Assembly: GCA_002348365.1 (NCBI GenBank)
Contig: DEBC01000098.1
Span: 25,408 to 88,721, forward strand
Length of the DNA: 63,314 bases
Direction: 5' to 3'
Origin: Alphaproteobacteria bacterium UBA2966
Lineage (GTDB): Bacteria; Pseudomonadota; Alphaproteobacteria; UBA2966
Shown here: positions 33,850 to 42,931 of the stretch, in pieces
Layout of the letters: each line of letters opens with the position of its first letter
How positions within the stretch are numbered: position 1 is the stretch's first letter
Translations under genes and position numbers: made by a program
The notes under the pieces: model-generated
The model's input: the letters and a program-made list of their open reading frames with translations, nothing else
Databases searched by the model: none
Told to the model about the DNA's origin: nothing

Positions 33850-34776
33850 TCAGCCGGCAACTTGAGCCGCAACCTCGGCCGCAAAATCCTCTTCTTCCCG
33901 CTCGATACCTTCACCGAGCGCAAATCTTACGAAGCCTGTGAGTTTTACCTCAGCGCCAACGTCATCCGCTGCCTGCTCGATAACCTTGGCGATTTTGGTT
34001 TCGCCATCAATGACAAACAGCTGCTCATTCAATACCGATTCTTCGTAGAATTTGCGCAACCGACCTTCCGTCATCTTGGCAATAATTTCTTCGGACTTGC
34101 CTGATTCTCGCGCTTGCTCGGCCAAAACCGCACGCTCCCGTTCAACCACTGCCGGATCGAGAGCATCTACCGAGAGAGCCAAAGGATTGGCAGCCGCAAC
34201 ATGCATAGCGATCTGTTTTCCTAGCGCGCTCAGCTTCTCGACGTCACCTGTGGACTCCAGTGCTACCAAGACGCCGATCTTTCCAAGATTCGGAACGACC
34301 GCATTGTGGATGTAGCTCGAAACCACGCCGGAAGCGACGGACAGACCAGCCGAACGCCGGAACTGGATGTTCTCTCCAATAGTGGCCACCATCTGCTGGA
34401 CCTGTTCGTCCACCGTCCGGGATTCGCCCGGAAAGTCCGCGGCGAGCGTGCCCTCGTAGTCGCCGGAATTCGATAATGAAAGTTCAGCAATAGACTGGAC
34501 CAATTCCTGAAATGTCTCATTGCGTGCCACGAAATCGGTCTCGGAATTCACTTCCACGAGCGCGGCTGAAGAATCTGAGACAGCGACGCCAACAAGTCCT
34601 TCCGCGGCCACCCGGCCGGCCTTCTTTGCCGCAGCGGCCAATCCCTTGGTTCGAAGCCAGTCAACAGCGGCATCCATGTCACCGTCATTTTCCGATAACG
34701 CTTTTTTGCAATCCATCATTCCCGCGCCGGTACGTTCGCGCAGGGATTTCACTTCTGCCGCTGTGATGCTTGCCAT
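33850..34776 (-). CDS. tsf: Elongation factor Ts
   Basis: The protein has 308 residues from the ATG at 34776 (MASITAAEVKSLRERTGAGM). A start seven codons upstream is possible but not typical. It is the nucleotide exchange factor for EF-Tu. The N-terminal UBA-like domain holds RTGAGMMDCKKALSENDGDM. Next comes the dimerisation core with EVNSETDFVARNETFQ near 80 and AMHVAAANPLALSVD near 185. VLNEQLFVIDGETKIAKVIEQ lies in the C-terminal part. It is the usual partner gene of rpsB, 60 bp downstream of it. Confidence 0.97.
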   Translation of the reverse strand: MASITAAEVKSLRERTGAGMMDCKKALSENDGDMDAAVDWLRTKGLAAAAKKAGRVAAEGLVGVAVSDSSAALVEVNSETDFVARNETFQELVQSIAELSLSNSGDYEGTLAADFPGESRTVDEQVQQMVATIGENIQFRRSAGLSVASGVVSSYIHNAVVPNLGKIGVLVALESTGDVEKLSALGKQIAMHVAAANPLALSVDALDPAVVERERAVLAEQARESGKSEEIIAKMTEGRLRKFYEESVLNEQLFVIDGETKIAKVIEQAADDVGAEVKLTGFVRFALGEGIEREEEDFAAEVAAQVAG

Positions 34777-34836
34777 TTCTTCACCTAGATAGATCAATTC
34801 TTATGGGAGTTCGCGGATTACCGGGCGAACATCAAC

Positions 34837-35739
34837 TCACGTGGCTGCGCTCTGGGCAGCCTCCTCCGCGCTCGACTCTTCACCGGCCGCCCCGTCCTCC
34901 TGAACGGCGCTCTCCGCGCTGTCCTCGGTTTGGGTTGCGGCTTCTTCGGATGCACCTTGCGCAGCCGATCCATCTGTATCGGCGTCGGCAGATGGAATTT
35001 CCTCTGCAACAGGCTCTTCGGAATCGCCCAAGTCCTCGCCACGCTCAGACATCTCAGCCTGAATACCGTCGAGAACCGATTGCACGATCAGATCGCAATA
35101 AAGATTGATGGCACGGAGGGCATCATCATTGCCTGGAATTGGATACGTAATTCCGTTGGGATCGGAGTTACTGTCCACAACCGCCACCACAGGAATGCCA
35201 AGTTTTTGGCCTTCCTTGATCGCAATATCCTCCTTGTTCGTGTCGATCACGAAAAGGAGGTCGGGAATGCCACCCATTTCCTTAATACCGCCCAGCGCGC
35301 GCTCCAAACGATCGCGCTCTCGCGTGAGGCGGAGCAATTCCTTCTTCGTCAAGCCTATGTTTTCGGTGGCCAGAATCTCGTCGAGATCCTTGAGTCGCTT
35401 GATCGAAATAGAGATCGTGCTCCAGTTCGTGAGCATGCCGCCCAACCAACGATGATTGACGTAGTACTGACCACAACGCTGGGCCGCCTCGGTCAGCGGC
35501 AGCGAGGCCTGACGTTTGGTTCCGACGAACAAAACCCGCCCACCGGAGGATACGATGTCACGGACAACCTCCAGGGCCCGATGAAGCATCGGAACGGTTT
35601 GTTCAAGGTCGATGATGTGGATTCCGTTGCGAACGCCAAAGATGAACTGCGACATCTTCGGGTTCCAACGGTGTGTCTGATGGCCGAAATGCACGCCCGC
35701 TTCCAACAGCTGGCGCATCGTAAAGGTTGGCGCAACCAT
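34837..35739 (-). CDS. rpsB: 30S ribosomal protein S2 with long acidic C-terminal tail
   Basis: The protein has 300 residues from the ATG at 35739 (MVAPTFTMRQLLEAGVHFGH), with AAGGAA as ribosome-binding site. A longer frame to 35790 has an unrelated N-terminus. The S2 fold covers about 1-232, with HQTHRWNPKMSQFIFGVRNG near 20, RVLFVGTKRQ, WLGGMLTNW, PDLLFVIDTNKEDIAIKEG and GITYPIPGNDDALRAI. The last 65 or so residues are a low-complexity, strongly acidic Glu/Ala/Ser tail (for example SEEAATQTEDSAESAVQEDG) that E. coli S2 lacks. Acidic tails occur on S2 of other Alphaproteobacteria. It heads the 15-gene run and has its own promoter and a leader of about 150 nt. Confidence 0.97.
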   Translation of the reverse strand: MVAPTFTMRQLLEAGVHFGHQTHRWNPKMSQFIFGVRNGIHIIDLEQTVPMLHRALEVVRDIVSSGGRVLFVGTKRQASLPLTEAAQRCGQYYVNHRWLGGMLTNWSTISISIKRLKDLDEILATENIGLTKKELLRLTRERDRLERALGGIKEMGGIPDLLFVIDTNKEDIAIKEGQKLGIPVVAVVDSNSDPNGITYPIPGNDDALRAINLYCDLIVQSVLDGIQAEMSERGEDLGDSEEPVAEEIPSADADTDGSAAQGASEEAATQTEDSAESAVQEDGAAGEESSAEEAAQSAAT

Positions 35740-35899
35740 AGTCTGTTCCTTCTCCGGTTGATCCACCGCGGGGGTTGGTCCACGACACATTGGTTGTTAG
35801 TCGCGAACACCGGATCGACCTTCCGGATCTTCAGCTTCGGAAGACCGTATCCCGCGTGAGTATTTGGCGACGGCCGATTGACCAGCGCCATGCGCCGCT

Positions 35900-35928
35900 A
35901 GATAGCCCTCGGAGCCCACATATGCAAG
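35900..35928 (-). promoter_or_regulatory. Predicted rpsB promoter
   Basis: On the minus strand, CTTGCA (35928-35923) and CTATCT (35905-35900) are 17 bp apart. They resemble the alphaproteobacterial housekeeping form CTTGAC-N17-CTATAT. Transcription would start near 35893, leaving a leader of about 150 nt before the rpsB ATG. The leader contains short GATCCGG direct repeats and a CTTCCG/CGGAAG inverted repeat. It could hold an autoregulatory S2-binding structure, but none is established here. Confidence 0.55.
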
Positions 35929-35952
35929 GGAATTCCGTTGAATCGGCGCGTT

Positions 35953-38900
35953 CTATATCTCGTGGACAGAGAGTACGCCGGGCGTACGCGCCACACTCTC
36001 CCTAATTTGGGGAGACACATCGAACTTCTCAGGAAGCTCAACCTCGACCTCGGTAAGACCTCCCTCCAGTCGCAGAACCAAACTAACACGTCCACCAGCG
36101 CCATTCTCTCCCCGGTCAAGAATTCCACTGAGGTGGGTGATGGGCGCCTCATCATCAACCGAGATGCGCAATCCAGCTACCGTTTGGATTGCAACGCCCT
36201 CAAGCCTTCGAACGGATTGCACCGTTAATCTCGCCCCATCTCCATCGCCCCGGCCTTCTACATCCAGGAGCAGGTTGGTGCCGGGCTGAAGCAGTTCCCG
36301 ATGTGATGAGAGCAACTCGGAAAATACGGTTACTTCATAACTCCCGCTCGAGTCGGACAGTTGAATAAACGCATAACGATTGCCCTTCGCGGAAGTCCGT
36401 TCCTGTACCCCCTCAACCGTTCCCGCCAAGCGCAATTGCCGGTCAGTGCCATTCAGGACTCTTTGAGCCTCCCCGAATGTTCGCACCCTGAGTCTATCGA
36501 GTGCGCGCCCGAAGACCTCCAGAGGGTGAGATGAAAGGTAAAAACCAACCGCATCCTTCTCATGAGACAGGCGCTCCATCTGCATCCATTCCTCGACATC
36601 AGGAAGGAGGATGTCCGGCATATTGTGTCCCCCATCAGCGAACAGATTCTCTTGTCCGGTCGTTCGGGATTCGGACGCAATATTCGCGTGGCGCAACAAC
36701 TGTTCAACTGCGTTCCAGACCTGAGCGCGGTTCAGATTCAATGAATCGAACGCTCCCGCTCTGGCGAGGTTTTCGATTTGACGCTTGTTGATAACGCGTG
36801 GATCAATTCGATCGGCAAAGTCGGACAATCCTGTGAATGGGCCGTTTTCCAACCGCTCAGAGACAATGGCCTCCATTGCCTGCCGGCCGACGTTCTTGAT
36901 GGCCGCCAGGGCATACCGGATACCCACGCGCTCGGCCCCCTCCGTATCCACCTCGGCTTCAACCGAAAACTCAACCTCGCTACTGTTGATATCGGGATGT
37001 CGAAGCGGAACATCCATCCGCTCGGCCTCTTTCTTGAACACTCCCAGCTTATCCGTATTACCCATGTCCAGCGTCATCGACGCTGCCAGGAATTCGACCG
37101 GATAGTTCGCCTTCAACCACGCTGTTTGATACGCGATCATCGCGTAACAGGCCGCATGCGATTTGTTGAAGCCATAGCCCGCAAATTTCGCCACCAGGTC
37201 AAAAATGTACTTTGCACGGGCTCGATCGACACCATTGGACACTGCGCCATCGACAAAGTTCTCCAGCTGGGCGTCCATTTCGGATTTGATCTTCTTACCC
37301 ATCGCACGGCGCAATACGTCCGCATCACCCAGACTGTAGCCCGCGAGCACCTGGGCAATCTCCATCACCTGCTCCTGGTAGATGATGACGCCATAAGTCT
37401 CTTGCAGGATTGGAGCAATCATCGGATGGAGAGTTTCGGGCTCTTCCTGCCCTTTCTTGCATGCAATGTAGCGGGGAATGTTCTCCATCGGCCCTGGCCG
37501 ATACAAAGCCACAAGGGCGATAATGTCTTCGAAGGCATCCGGCTTCATATCGACGAGCACCTGCCTCATGCCCGAACCTTCAAGCTGGAACACACCGACC
37601 GACTCGCCGCGGCCCAGCAACTCGAACGTTTGAGCATCGTCGAGAGGAATGTCCGCCAAGTCGATTTCGATACCGCGTTGGTTCAACAGCCTGAGAGTCC
37701 GGCTTAGCACCGTTAAGGTCTTCAATCCCAGGAAGTCGAACTTCACCAACCCGGCGGCTTCGGCGTATTTCATTGAAAACTGAGTGACCGGCATCGTTGA
37801 CCGCGGGTCACGATAAAGCGGGACTAACGCCTCCAGGGGCCGGTCACCGATAACCACGCCAGCGGCATGAGTGGATGCATGGCGATATAAGCCTTCCAGC
37901 TTTAGTGCGATGTCGAGAAGATGGGATACGGACTCCTCAGCGTCGCGCATTTCCTGCAGTTGAGGTTCACCCGCGATTGCGTCTGCCAACTTCACCGGGT
38001 TAGCGGGGTTGTTCGGCACCATTTTGCATATCCGGTCCACCTGACCGTAGGGCATTTCCAGCACGCGTCCAACATCGCGAAGGGCGGCTCGCGCCTGTAG
38101 CTTCCCAAAAGTTATGATTTGGGCAACCCGGTCGCGACCGTACTTGTCTTCGACGTAGCGTAGAACCTCGTCTCGACCTTCCTGGCAAAAATCGACGTCA
38201 AAGTCTGGCATTGAAATTCGCTCGGGGTTGAGAAACCGCTCGAAAAGCAACCCGAATTTGAGCGGATCAATATCTGTGATCCCCAAAGACCACGCCACGA
38301 CGGAGCCAGCACCAGATCCACGGCCTGGGCCAACAGGGATACCCGACCGTCTCGCAAAACCGATGAAATCGGCAACAATCAAGAAGTATCCCGAGAAACC
38401 CATCTCAATAATGATGGAAAGTTCAAACTCCAGTCGTTCGCGATAGGGCGCCGCAGCATCCTCTCCAGGGTTGGAATCGTTTTTCTGCCGGACGTGTCTT
38501 TCGAGCCGCTCCTCCAACCCTTCGCACGCCTGTTTTCGAAGTCCAGTCGCAACGTCTGCGCCCGGACTCAAAGGAAACACGGGGAAAATGGGATCGTGGG
38601 GCAATGGCCTGTAGGCGCATCGCTTTGCGATCGTCACGGTGTTAACCGTGGCTTCCGGAAGATCGTGAAACAGAGCGCGCATTTCGTCAGCCGACTTGAA
38701 ACGGTGCTCCGTGGTGAATCGCCTACGCTGCGTCTGACTAAGATAGGTGCCGTCGGAAATACAGATCAGGGCGTCGTGCGCTTCCTGCATCGACTCATCC
38801 GAAAAATAAACGTCGTTTGTCGCAACGACCGGCAAGTCAAACTCATACGCGAAATCGAGCAGAGCCGCTTCGATTTGAGTCTCATCAGGCAAGCCGTGTC

Positions 38901-39432
38901 GCTGAAGCTCGATGTAGAGTCTCTCGGGGAAGATTGCCGCGAGCGCGCGCACATTCTCCTCGGCCGCGGGATTCTGCTGCCCCGCGAGCAATTTGTTTAC
39001 GGGCCCTGATGGACCTCCTGTCAGGGCAATCAATCCATCCGCATGTTCCTTCAATAGCGAATAGGAGATACACGGCGATCCTCCGTCTTCACCAGCAAGA
39101 TAAGCTGTGCTGGAGAGCTTCAGCAGGTTGCGATAACCGATCTCATTCTGCACAAGGATCACAAGCCAGTCCGTGTCAGGCGGGCCATGACTGGAAGCGC
39201 TCTCCTTGAACGGAGCGACACCGAGAATTGTACCTATGATCGGTTGAATTCCCGATTGCGCACAGGACATCGAGACTTCGAGCGCACCAAACAGATTTGC
39301 CGTATCGGTAATCGCTACGGCCGGCATGGAATGGGATTCGCAAAGACTTACAAGCTCATCAACAGTTATTGCACCCTCGGAAAGGGAATACGCTGTGTGA
39401 ACTCTCAGATGAACAAATTCCGCTTGCGTCAT
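35953..39432 (-). CDS. dnaE: DNA polymerase III subunit alpha
   Basis: The protein has 1159 residues from the ATG at 39432 (MTQAEFVHLRVHTAYSLSEG). An upstream ATG at 39486 would add 18 atypical residues. It is the replicative polymerase. The PHP domain covers about 5-270. The family-C polymerase core has VGPGRGSGAGSVVAWSLGIT near 345 and the catalytic Asp pair in SMPDFDVDFCQEGRDEVLRY near 390. VALYRPGPMENIPRYIACKK is near 640. The helix-hairpin-helix region (NVGRQAMEAIVSE) is near 830 and an OB fold near 1000 (LRLAGTVEGVQERTSAKGNR). It is the DnaE1 type, not the SOS mutagenesis DnaE2. It follows lolD by 92 bp. Confidence 0.97.
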   Translation of the reverse strand: MTQAEFVHLRVHTAYSLSEGAITVDELVSLCESHSMPAVAITDTANLFGALEVSMSCAQSGIQPIIGTILGVAPFKESASSHGPPDTDWLVILVQNEIGYRNLLKLSSTAYLAGEDGGSPCISYSLLKEHADGLIALTGGPSGPVNKLLAGQQNPAAEENVRALAAIFPERLYIELQRHGLPDETQIEAALLDFAYEFDLPVVATNDVYFSDESMQEAHDALICISDGTYLSQTQRRRFTTEHRFKSADEMRALFHDLPEATVNTVTIAKRCAYRPLPHDPIFPVFPLSPGADVATGLRKQACEGLEERLERHVRQKNDSNPGEDAAAPYRERLEFELSIIIEMGFSGYFLIVADFIGFARRSGIPVGPGRGSGAGSVVAWSLGITDIDPLKFGLLFERFLNPERISMPDFDVDFCQEGRDEVLRYVEDKYGRDRVAQIITFGKLQARAALRDVGRVLEMPYGQVDRICKMVPNNPANPVKLADAIAGEPQLQEMRDAEESVSHLLDIALKLEGLYRHASTHAAGVVIGDRPLEALVPLYRDPRSTMPVTQFSMKYAEAAGLVKFDFLGLKTLTVLSRTLRLLNQRGIEIDLADIPLDDAQTFELLGRGESVGVFQLEGSGMRQVLVDMKPDAFEDIIALVALYRPGPMENIPRYIACKKGQEEPETLHPMIAPILQETYGVIIYQEQVMEIAQVLAGYSLGDADVLRRAMGKKIKSEMDAQLENFVDGAVSNGVDRARAKYIFDLVAKFAGYGFNKSHAACYAMIAYQTAWLKANYPVEFLAASMTLDMGNTDKLGVFKKEAERMDVPLRHPDINSSEVEFSVEAEVDTEGAERVGIRYALAAIKNVGRQAMEAIVSERLENGPFTGLSDFADRIDPRVINKRQIENLARAGAFDSLNLNRAQVWNAVEQLLRHANIASESRTTGQENLFADGGHNMPDILLPDVEEWMQMERLSHEKDAVGFYLSSHPLEVFGRALDRLRVRTFGEAQRVLNGTDRQLRLAGTVEGVQERTSAKGNRYAFIQLSDSSGSYEVTVFSELLSSHRELLQPGTNLLLDVEGRGDGDGARLTVQSVRRLEGVAIQTVAGLRISVDDEAPITHLSGILDRGENGAGGRVSLVLRLEGGLTEVEVELPEKFDVSPQIRESVARTPGVLSVHEI

Positions 39433-39524
39433 GGTCTTTACGTAAGAGCTGAAGGACGCATCATCCCACAAGCCCACAATCGGCATAAGAAGAACGTAAC
39501 CAGAACATGCGCAAATATTGTGGA

Positions 39525-40211
39525 CTAGATGGTGACCAACACCCCATCTTGTAGGGACATAACCCGGTCCATGCGCTGTGCCATCTCGAAATTATGGGTG
39601 GCAATCAGAGCTGCCAAACTATGTTTCCTGACCAGCTCAATCAGGTTCTCGAACACTGCGTCCGCAGTCTGTTGATCAAGATTCCCTGTCGGTTCATCTG
39701 CAAGCAGGATGGCCGGTTCATTGGCGACCGCGCGCGCGATAGCCACTCTCTGCTGCTCACCACCCGACAACCGTGCGGGCCGATGATCCAATCTGTCGCC
39801 AAGACCGAAACCTTTCAACAATTCCCGCGCGCGAGAGTTCGCCGACTGCCGACTGATCCGCTTTATGAGCATCGGCATCATCACATTTTCTTCGGCGGAG
39901 AATTCGGGCATGAGATGGTGAAACTGATAGACCATACCCAACTTGTCTCTACGGGTTTGCGTTCGCGCGGCATCAGACATGTCGGTGCAATCCGTCCCAC
40001 AAATGCGGACCGAACCTGAATCCGGTTTTTCGAGTAACGCGGCAATGTGCAACAGCGTGGATTTTCCAGAACCTGAAGGACCCACCAGAGCAACGGTTTC
40101 CCCAGTCTGAACCTGCAGGTCGATTTGACGCAATACATTGAGGACGACGCCACCTTGATGGAATGCCTTGGCGACAGACCGAATGTCGAGTACGGCGTCA
40201 GTCTCACTCAT
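39525..40211 (-). CDS. lolD: Lipoprotein-releasing system ATP-binding protein LolD
   Basis: A 228-residue ABC ATPase that powers release of lipoproteins from the inner membrane to LolA. Walker A GPSGSGKSTLLHIAALLEKP lies near residue 40, the ABC signature ARLSGGEQQRVAIARAVANE near 142 and Walker B ILLADEPTGNLDQQTADAVF near 165. The LolD/MacB-like MVYQFHHLMPEFSAEENVMM precedes the signature. The start overlaps the lolC stop by eight bases, and context with the FtsX-type permease supports LolD over other ABC ATPases. Confidence 0.95.
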   Translation of the reverse strand: MSETDAVLDIRSVAKAFHQGGVVLNVLRQIDLQVQTGETVALVGPSGSGKSTLLHIAALLEKPDSGSVRICGTDCTDMSDAARTQTRRDKLGMVYQFHHLMPEFSAEENVMMPMLIKRISRQSANSRARELLKGFGLGDRLDHRPARLSGGEQQRVAIARAVANEPAILLADEPTGNLDQQTADAVFENLIELVRKHSLAALIATHNFEMAQRMDRVMSLQDGVLVTI

Positions 40212-41448
40212 AGCGAAGTGCTTCTACCGGATCCAAGCGTGAGGCCCGCCACGATGGGTAGATGGTCGCCAGCATGGAGAGAACGAGACCCATAGCCACT
40301 ACCATGACAACTTCGCCTGAATCGATCTTGGCGGGCAGATGAGACAGGAAGCGGATCTCGGCCGCCCAAAGTTCTGTACCCGTTAAACCCTCGAGCCAGA
40401 CACGAATGATGTCGATATTGCTGGCCAAGGAAACTCCCAAGGCGAACCCGATCACCGTTCCAAGCACGCCAATACTCGTCCCGCTCAAGAAAAATATGCG
40501 CATGATAGTGAACTGGGTAGCGCCCATGGTTCGCAAAATCGCGATGTCACTCCCCTTGTCCTTCACCAACATGATCAGGCTCGAGATGATGTTGAAGGCA
40601 GCCACCAGAATGATCAGGGTCAGTATCAGAAACATTACGTTCCGTTCCACCTGCAAGGCGGTAAAGAAGTGAGAGTTGGCTTGCTGCCAGTCAAAGATCC
40701 GGAGGGGCTGCGTGGATGACTCGAAAATTCTCTGGCGCGCTATCGCCAGGTCCTCGGGATCTTCCAGCATGACTTCGATTGCTGTAACAGCATTTCGCAA
40801 GCGGAAGAAAACCTGCGCCGCTTCAAGCGGTACAAATACAAACGTCGAGTCGTATTCGTACATTCCGACATCGAAAGTGCCGACTATTCGGTAGCCGCGG
40901 GTCCGAGGTAGCGTACCCAACGGACTTGTATTTCCCTGCGGAGCGACAAGGGTGATGGTGTCCCCGATAACCAGCCCAAGTTTGCGCGCAAGTCGCGCAC
41001 CGACCACAACGGCGTCCTTGCCTTCAAACTCCGACAAGGACCCGCGCAACATTTTCTCAGAGATTATCGGACGGTTACGAAGGTCGTCGGGGTACATTCC
41101 CCGCACGAGCGCCCCACTGGCAATCCCGTTCGCCATCGCCATTGCCTGTCCTTCGACAATTGGCGTAGCCCGGATGACGCCTTCGATTTTCGTCAGTGAG
41201 TCTGCGAGTTCATCGTAGTTTGCGGATCCGCCACTTGTCTGTTGAATTATCAGGTGCCCGTTCAGACCGAGTATTCGTCCCAGCAACTCTGCTCTGAAAC
41301 CATTCATCACTGCCATGACGACGATAAGCGTCGCAACGCCCAACGCTATGCCGATCAGGGAAAATCCGGCAATGACGGAAATGAAGCCTTCCTGGCGTCG
41401 CGGGCGCAAGTACCGCGCTGCGATCATCCATTCAAGGCGAGACGGCAT
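40204..41448 (-). CDS. lolC: Lipoprotein-releasing system permease LolC/LolE family
   Basis: A 414-residue FtsX-like permease with four membrane segments: one at about 22-47 (FSLIGIALGVATLIVVMAVMN), then a large periplasmic domain (about 50-265), then three more (about 270-300, 318-345 and 375-400). The ILRTMGATQFTIMRIFFLSG loop near 315 is characteristic. Many Alphaproteobacteria have one such permease acting as a homodimer instead of a LolC-LolE pair. Only one is seen here. It begins 8 nt after the proS stop. Confidence 0.93.
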   Translation of the reverse strand: MPSRLEWMIAARYLRPRRQEGFISVIAGFSLIGIALGVATLIVVMAVMNGFRAELLGRILGLNGHLIIQQTSGGSANYDELADSLTKIEGVIRATPIVEGQAMAMANGIASGALVRGMYPDDLRNRPIISEKMLRGSLSEFEGKDAVVVGARLARKLGLVIGDTITLVAPQGNTSPLGTLPRTRGYRIVGTFDVGMYEYDSTFVFVPLEAAQVFFRLRNAVTAIEVMLEDPEDLAIARQRIFESSTQPLRIFDWQQANSHFFTALQVERNVMFLILTLIILVAAFNIISSLIMLVKDKGSDIAILRTMGATQFTIMRIFFLSGTSIGVLGTVIGFALGVSLASNIDIIRVWLEGLTGTELWAAEIRFLSHLPAKIDSGEVVMVVAMGLVLSMLATIYPSWRASRLDPVEALRYE

Positions 41449-41456
41449 TATTCAGA

Positions 41457-42776
41457 TCAGCCGCTAACGCGTGTAACTGCAGCGTCAATCGAGATTTCCT
41501 CATTGACGTCGCCATCACGCGACTTCAACTCAACAAGCCCTGACGCTACACCCCGTGGACCGACTACCAACTGCCAAGGCGTTCCAATCAATTCACTGGT
41601 GGCGAATTTCACGCCAGCGCGCACGTCTGTATCGTCGTAGAGAACATCCATTCCCTTTGCAGAGAGTTCCGCATAGAGGCGCTCACAGGTTTCGCGTGTC
41701 GCTGAATCATCGACTTTCAGGTTGATCAATCCCACCCGAAACGGCGCCACAGCTTCCGGCCAAATAATGCCTGCGTCATCATGGCTGGCCTCTATGATCG
41801 CTCCGACGAGACGGGAGACCCCAATACCATAGGAACCCATTTCCACGGGCACTTCGGTCCCATCAGCCTGTTGAACCGTTGCGCCCATGGCCTCCGAATA
41901 CTTTGCTCCGAAATAAAAGATGTGGCCGACTTCGATGCCGCGAGTATGCAACGCCTTATCCTCTGGCACCTGTTCGGCAAACGCCACCGGATCATGCATT
42001 TCATCCGTCGCCGCATAGAGCCTTGTCCACTCGTCAACAACCGGTTGCAGGTCATCCTCATAATCGACGCCGCTCATCATTGGGTCGAAATCCAGATAGT
42101 CGGCATGGCAGAAGACTTCGCTTTCACCTGTATCGGCCAGAATAATGAACTCGTGGCTCAAATCTCCCCCTATGGGACCAGTGTCGGCCGCCATAGGAAT
42201 GGCCTTGAGACCCATCCGTGCAAATGTCCGCAGATAGGCAACGAACATCTTGTTATAGGCACGGCGAGCACCCTCGTAGTCCAAATCAAAGGAGTATGAG
42301 TCCTTCATAAGGAACTCGCGACCACGCATGATGCCGAACCGGGGACGAACCTCGTCACGAAATTTCCACTGGATGTGGTAGAGAAGCCGCGGCAGATCGC
42401 GGTAACTCTTCACTGAGTTTCGAAATATGTCGGTGATGAGTTCTTCATTTGTAGGCCCAAAAAGCATGTCGCGATCGTGTCGGTCGGTGATCCGCAACAT
42501 TTCTTTCCCGTAGTCGTCGTAGCGACCGCTTTCACGCCATAGATCTGCCGGCTGAATTGTGGGCATCAAAAGCTCCTGGCACCCAGCGGCATCCTGTTCC
42601 TCACGAACGATATTCTCGATCTTCTTGAGAACGCGAAATCCCAGCGGCAACCATGAGTAAATGCCCGCGCTCGACTGGCGTATCATCCCAGCCCGCAACA
42701 TGAGGCGATGGGAAACGATCTGCGCCTCTGCTGGGTTTTCCCTCAACGTCGGCATGAAATAGCGTGACAAGCGCAT
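41457..42776 (-). CDS. proS: Prolyl-tRNA synthetase, short form with reduced editing domain
   Basis: A 439-residue class II synthetase from the ATG at 42776. It has a GGTGAG ribosome-binding site, while an ATG four codons upstream lacks one. Motif 2 is in RFGIMRGREFLMKDSYSFD near 150, and motif 3 in EMGSYGIGVSRLVGAIIEA near 325. Most bacterial enzymes have about 570 residues because of an INS editing domain of about 180 residues between motifs 2 and 3. Here that region is only about 60 residues, so mischarged Ala-tRNA-Pro is probably cleared in trans by a ProXp-ala-type deacylase. This short form is known in Alphaproteobacteria. Confidence 0.96.
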   Translation of the reverse strand: MRLSRYFMPTLRENPAEAQIVSHRLMLRAGMIRQSSAGIYSWLPLGFRVLKKIENIVREEQDAAGCQELLMPTIQPADLWRESGRYDDYGKEMLRITDRHDRDMLFGPTNEELITDIFRNSVKSYRDLPRLLYHIQWKFRDEVRPRFGIMRGREFLMKDSYSFDLDYEGARRAYNKMFVAYLRTFARMGLKAIPMAADTGPIGGDLSHEFIILADTGESEVFCHADYLDFDPMMSGVDYEDDLQPVVDEWTRLYAATDEMHDPVAFAEQVPEDKALHTRGIEVGHIFYFGAKYSEAMGATVQQADGTEVPVEMGSYGIGVSRLVGAIIEASHDDAGIIWPEAVAPFRVGLINLKVDDSATRETCERLYAELSAKGMDVLYDDTDVRAGVKFATSELIGTPWQLVVGPRGVASGLVELKSRDGDVNEEISIDAAVTRVSG

Positions 42777-42931
42777 AATCTCACCCATCTGCGCGCAATA
42801 GAATGCGCGCCACTGCAGTTAACTCACTGGAACCAAGCTGTTTTCAATGACGGATTCAGCTTTGATCCGAATGTAGGCAAAGGGATGTGGGAAGGCAACG
42901 CTACGTCTCAGCGCCCGGAAGCCTTTCAGAA

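Noticed and set aside
34930..35859. Plus-strand open frame antisense to rpsB
   Set aside because: It only mirrors rpsB codon structure. rpsB is complete with its own promoter.
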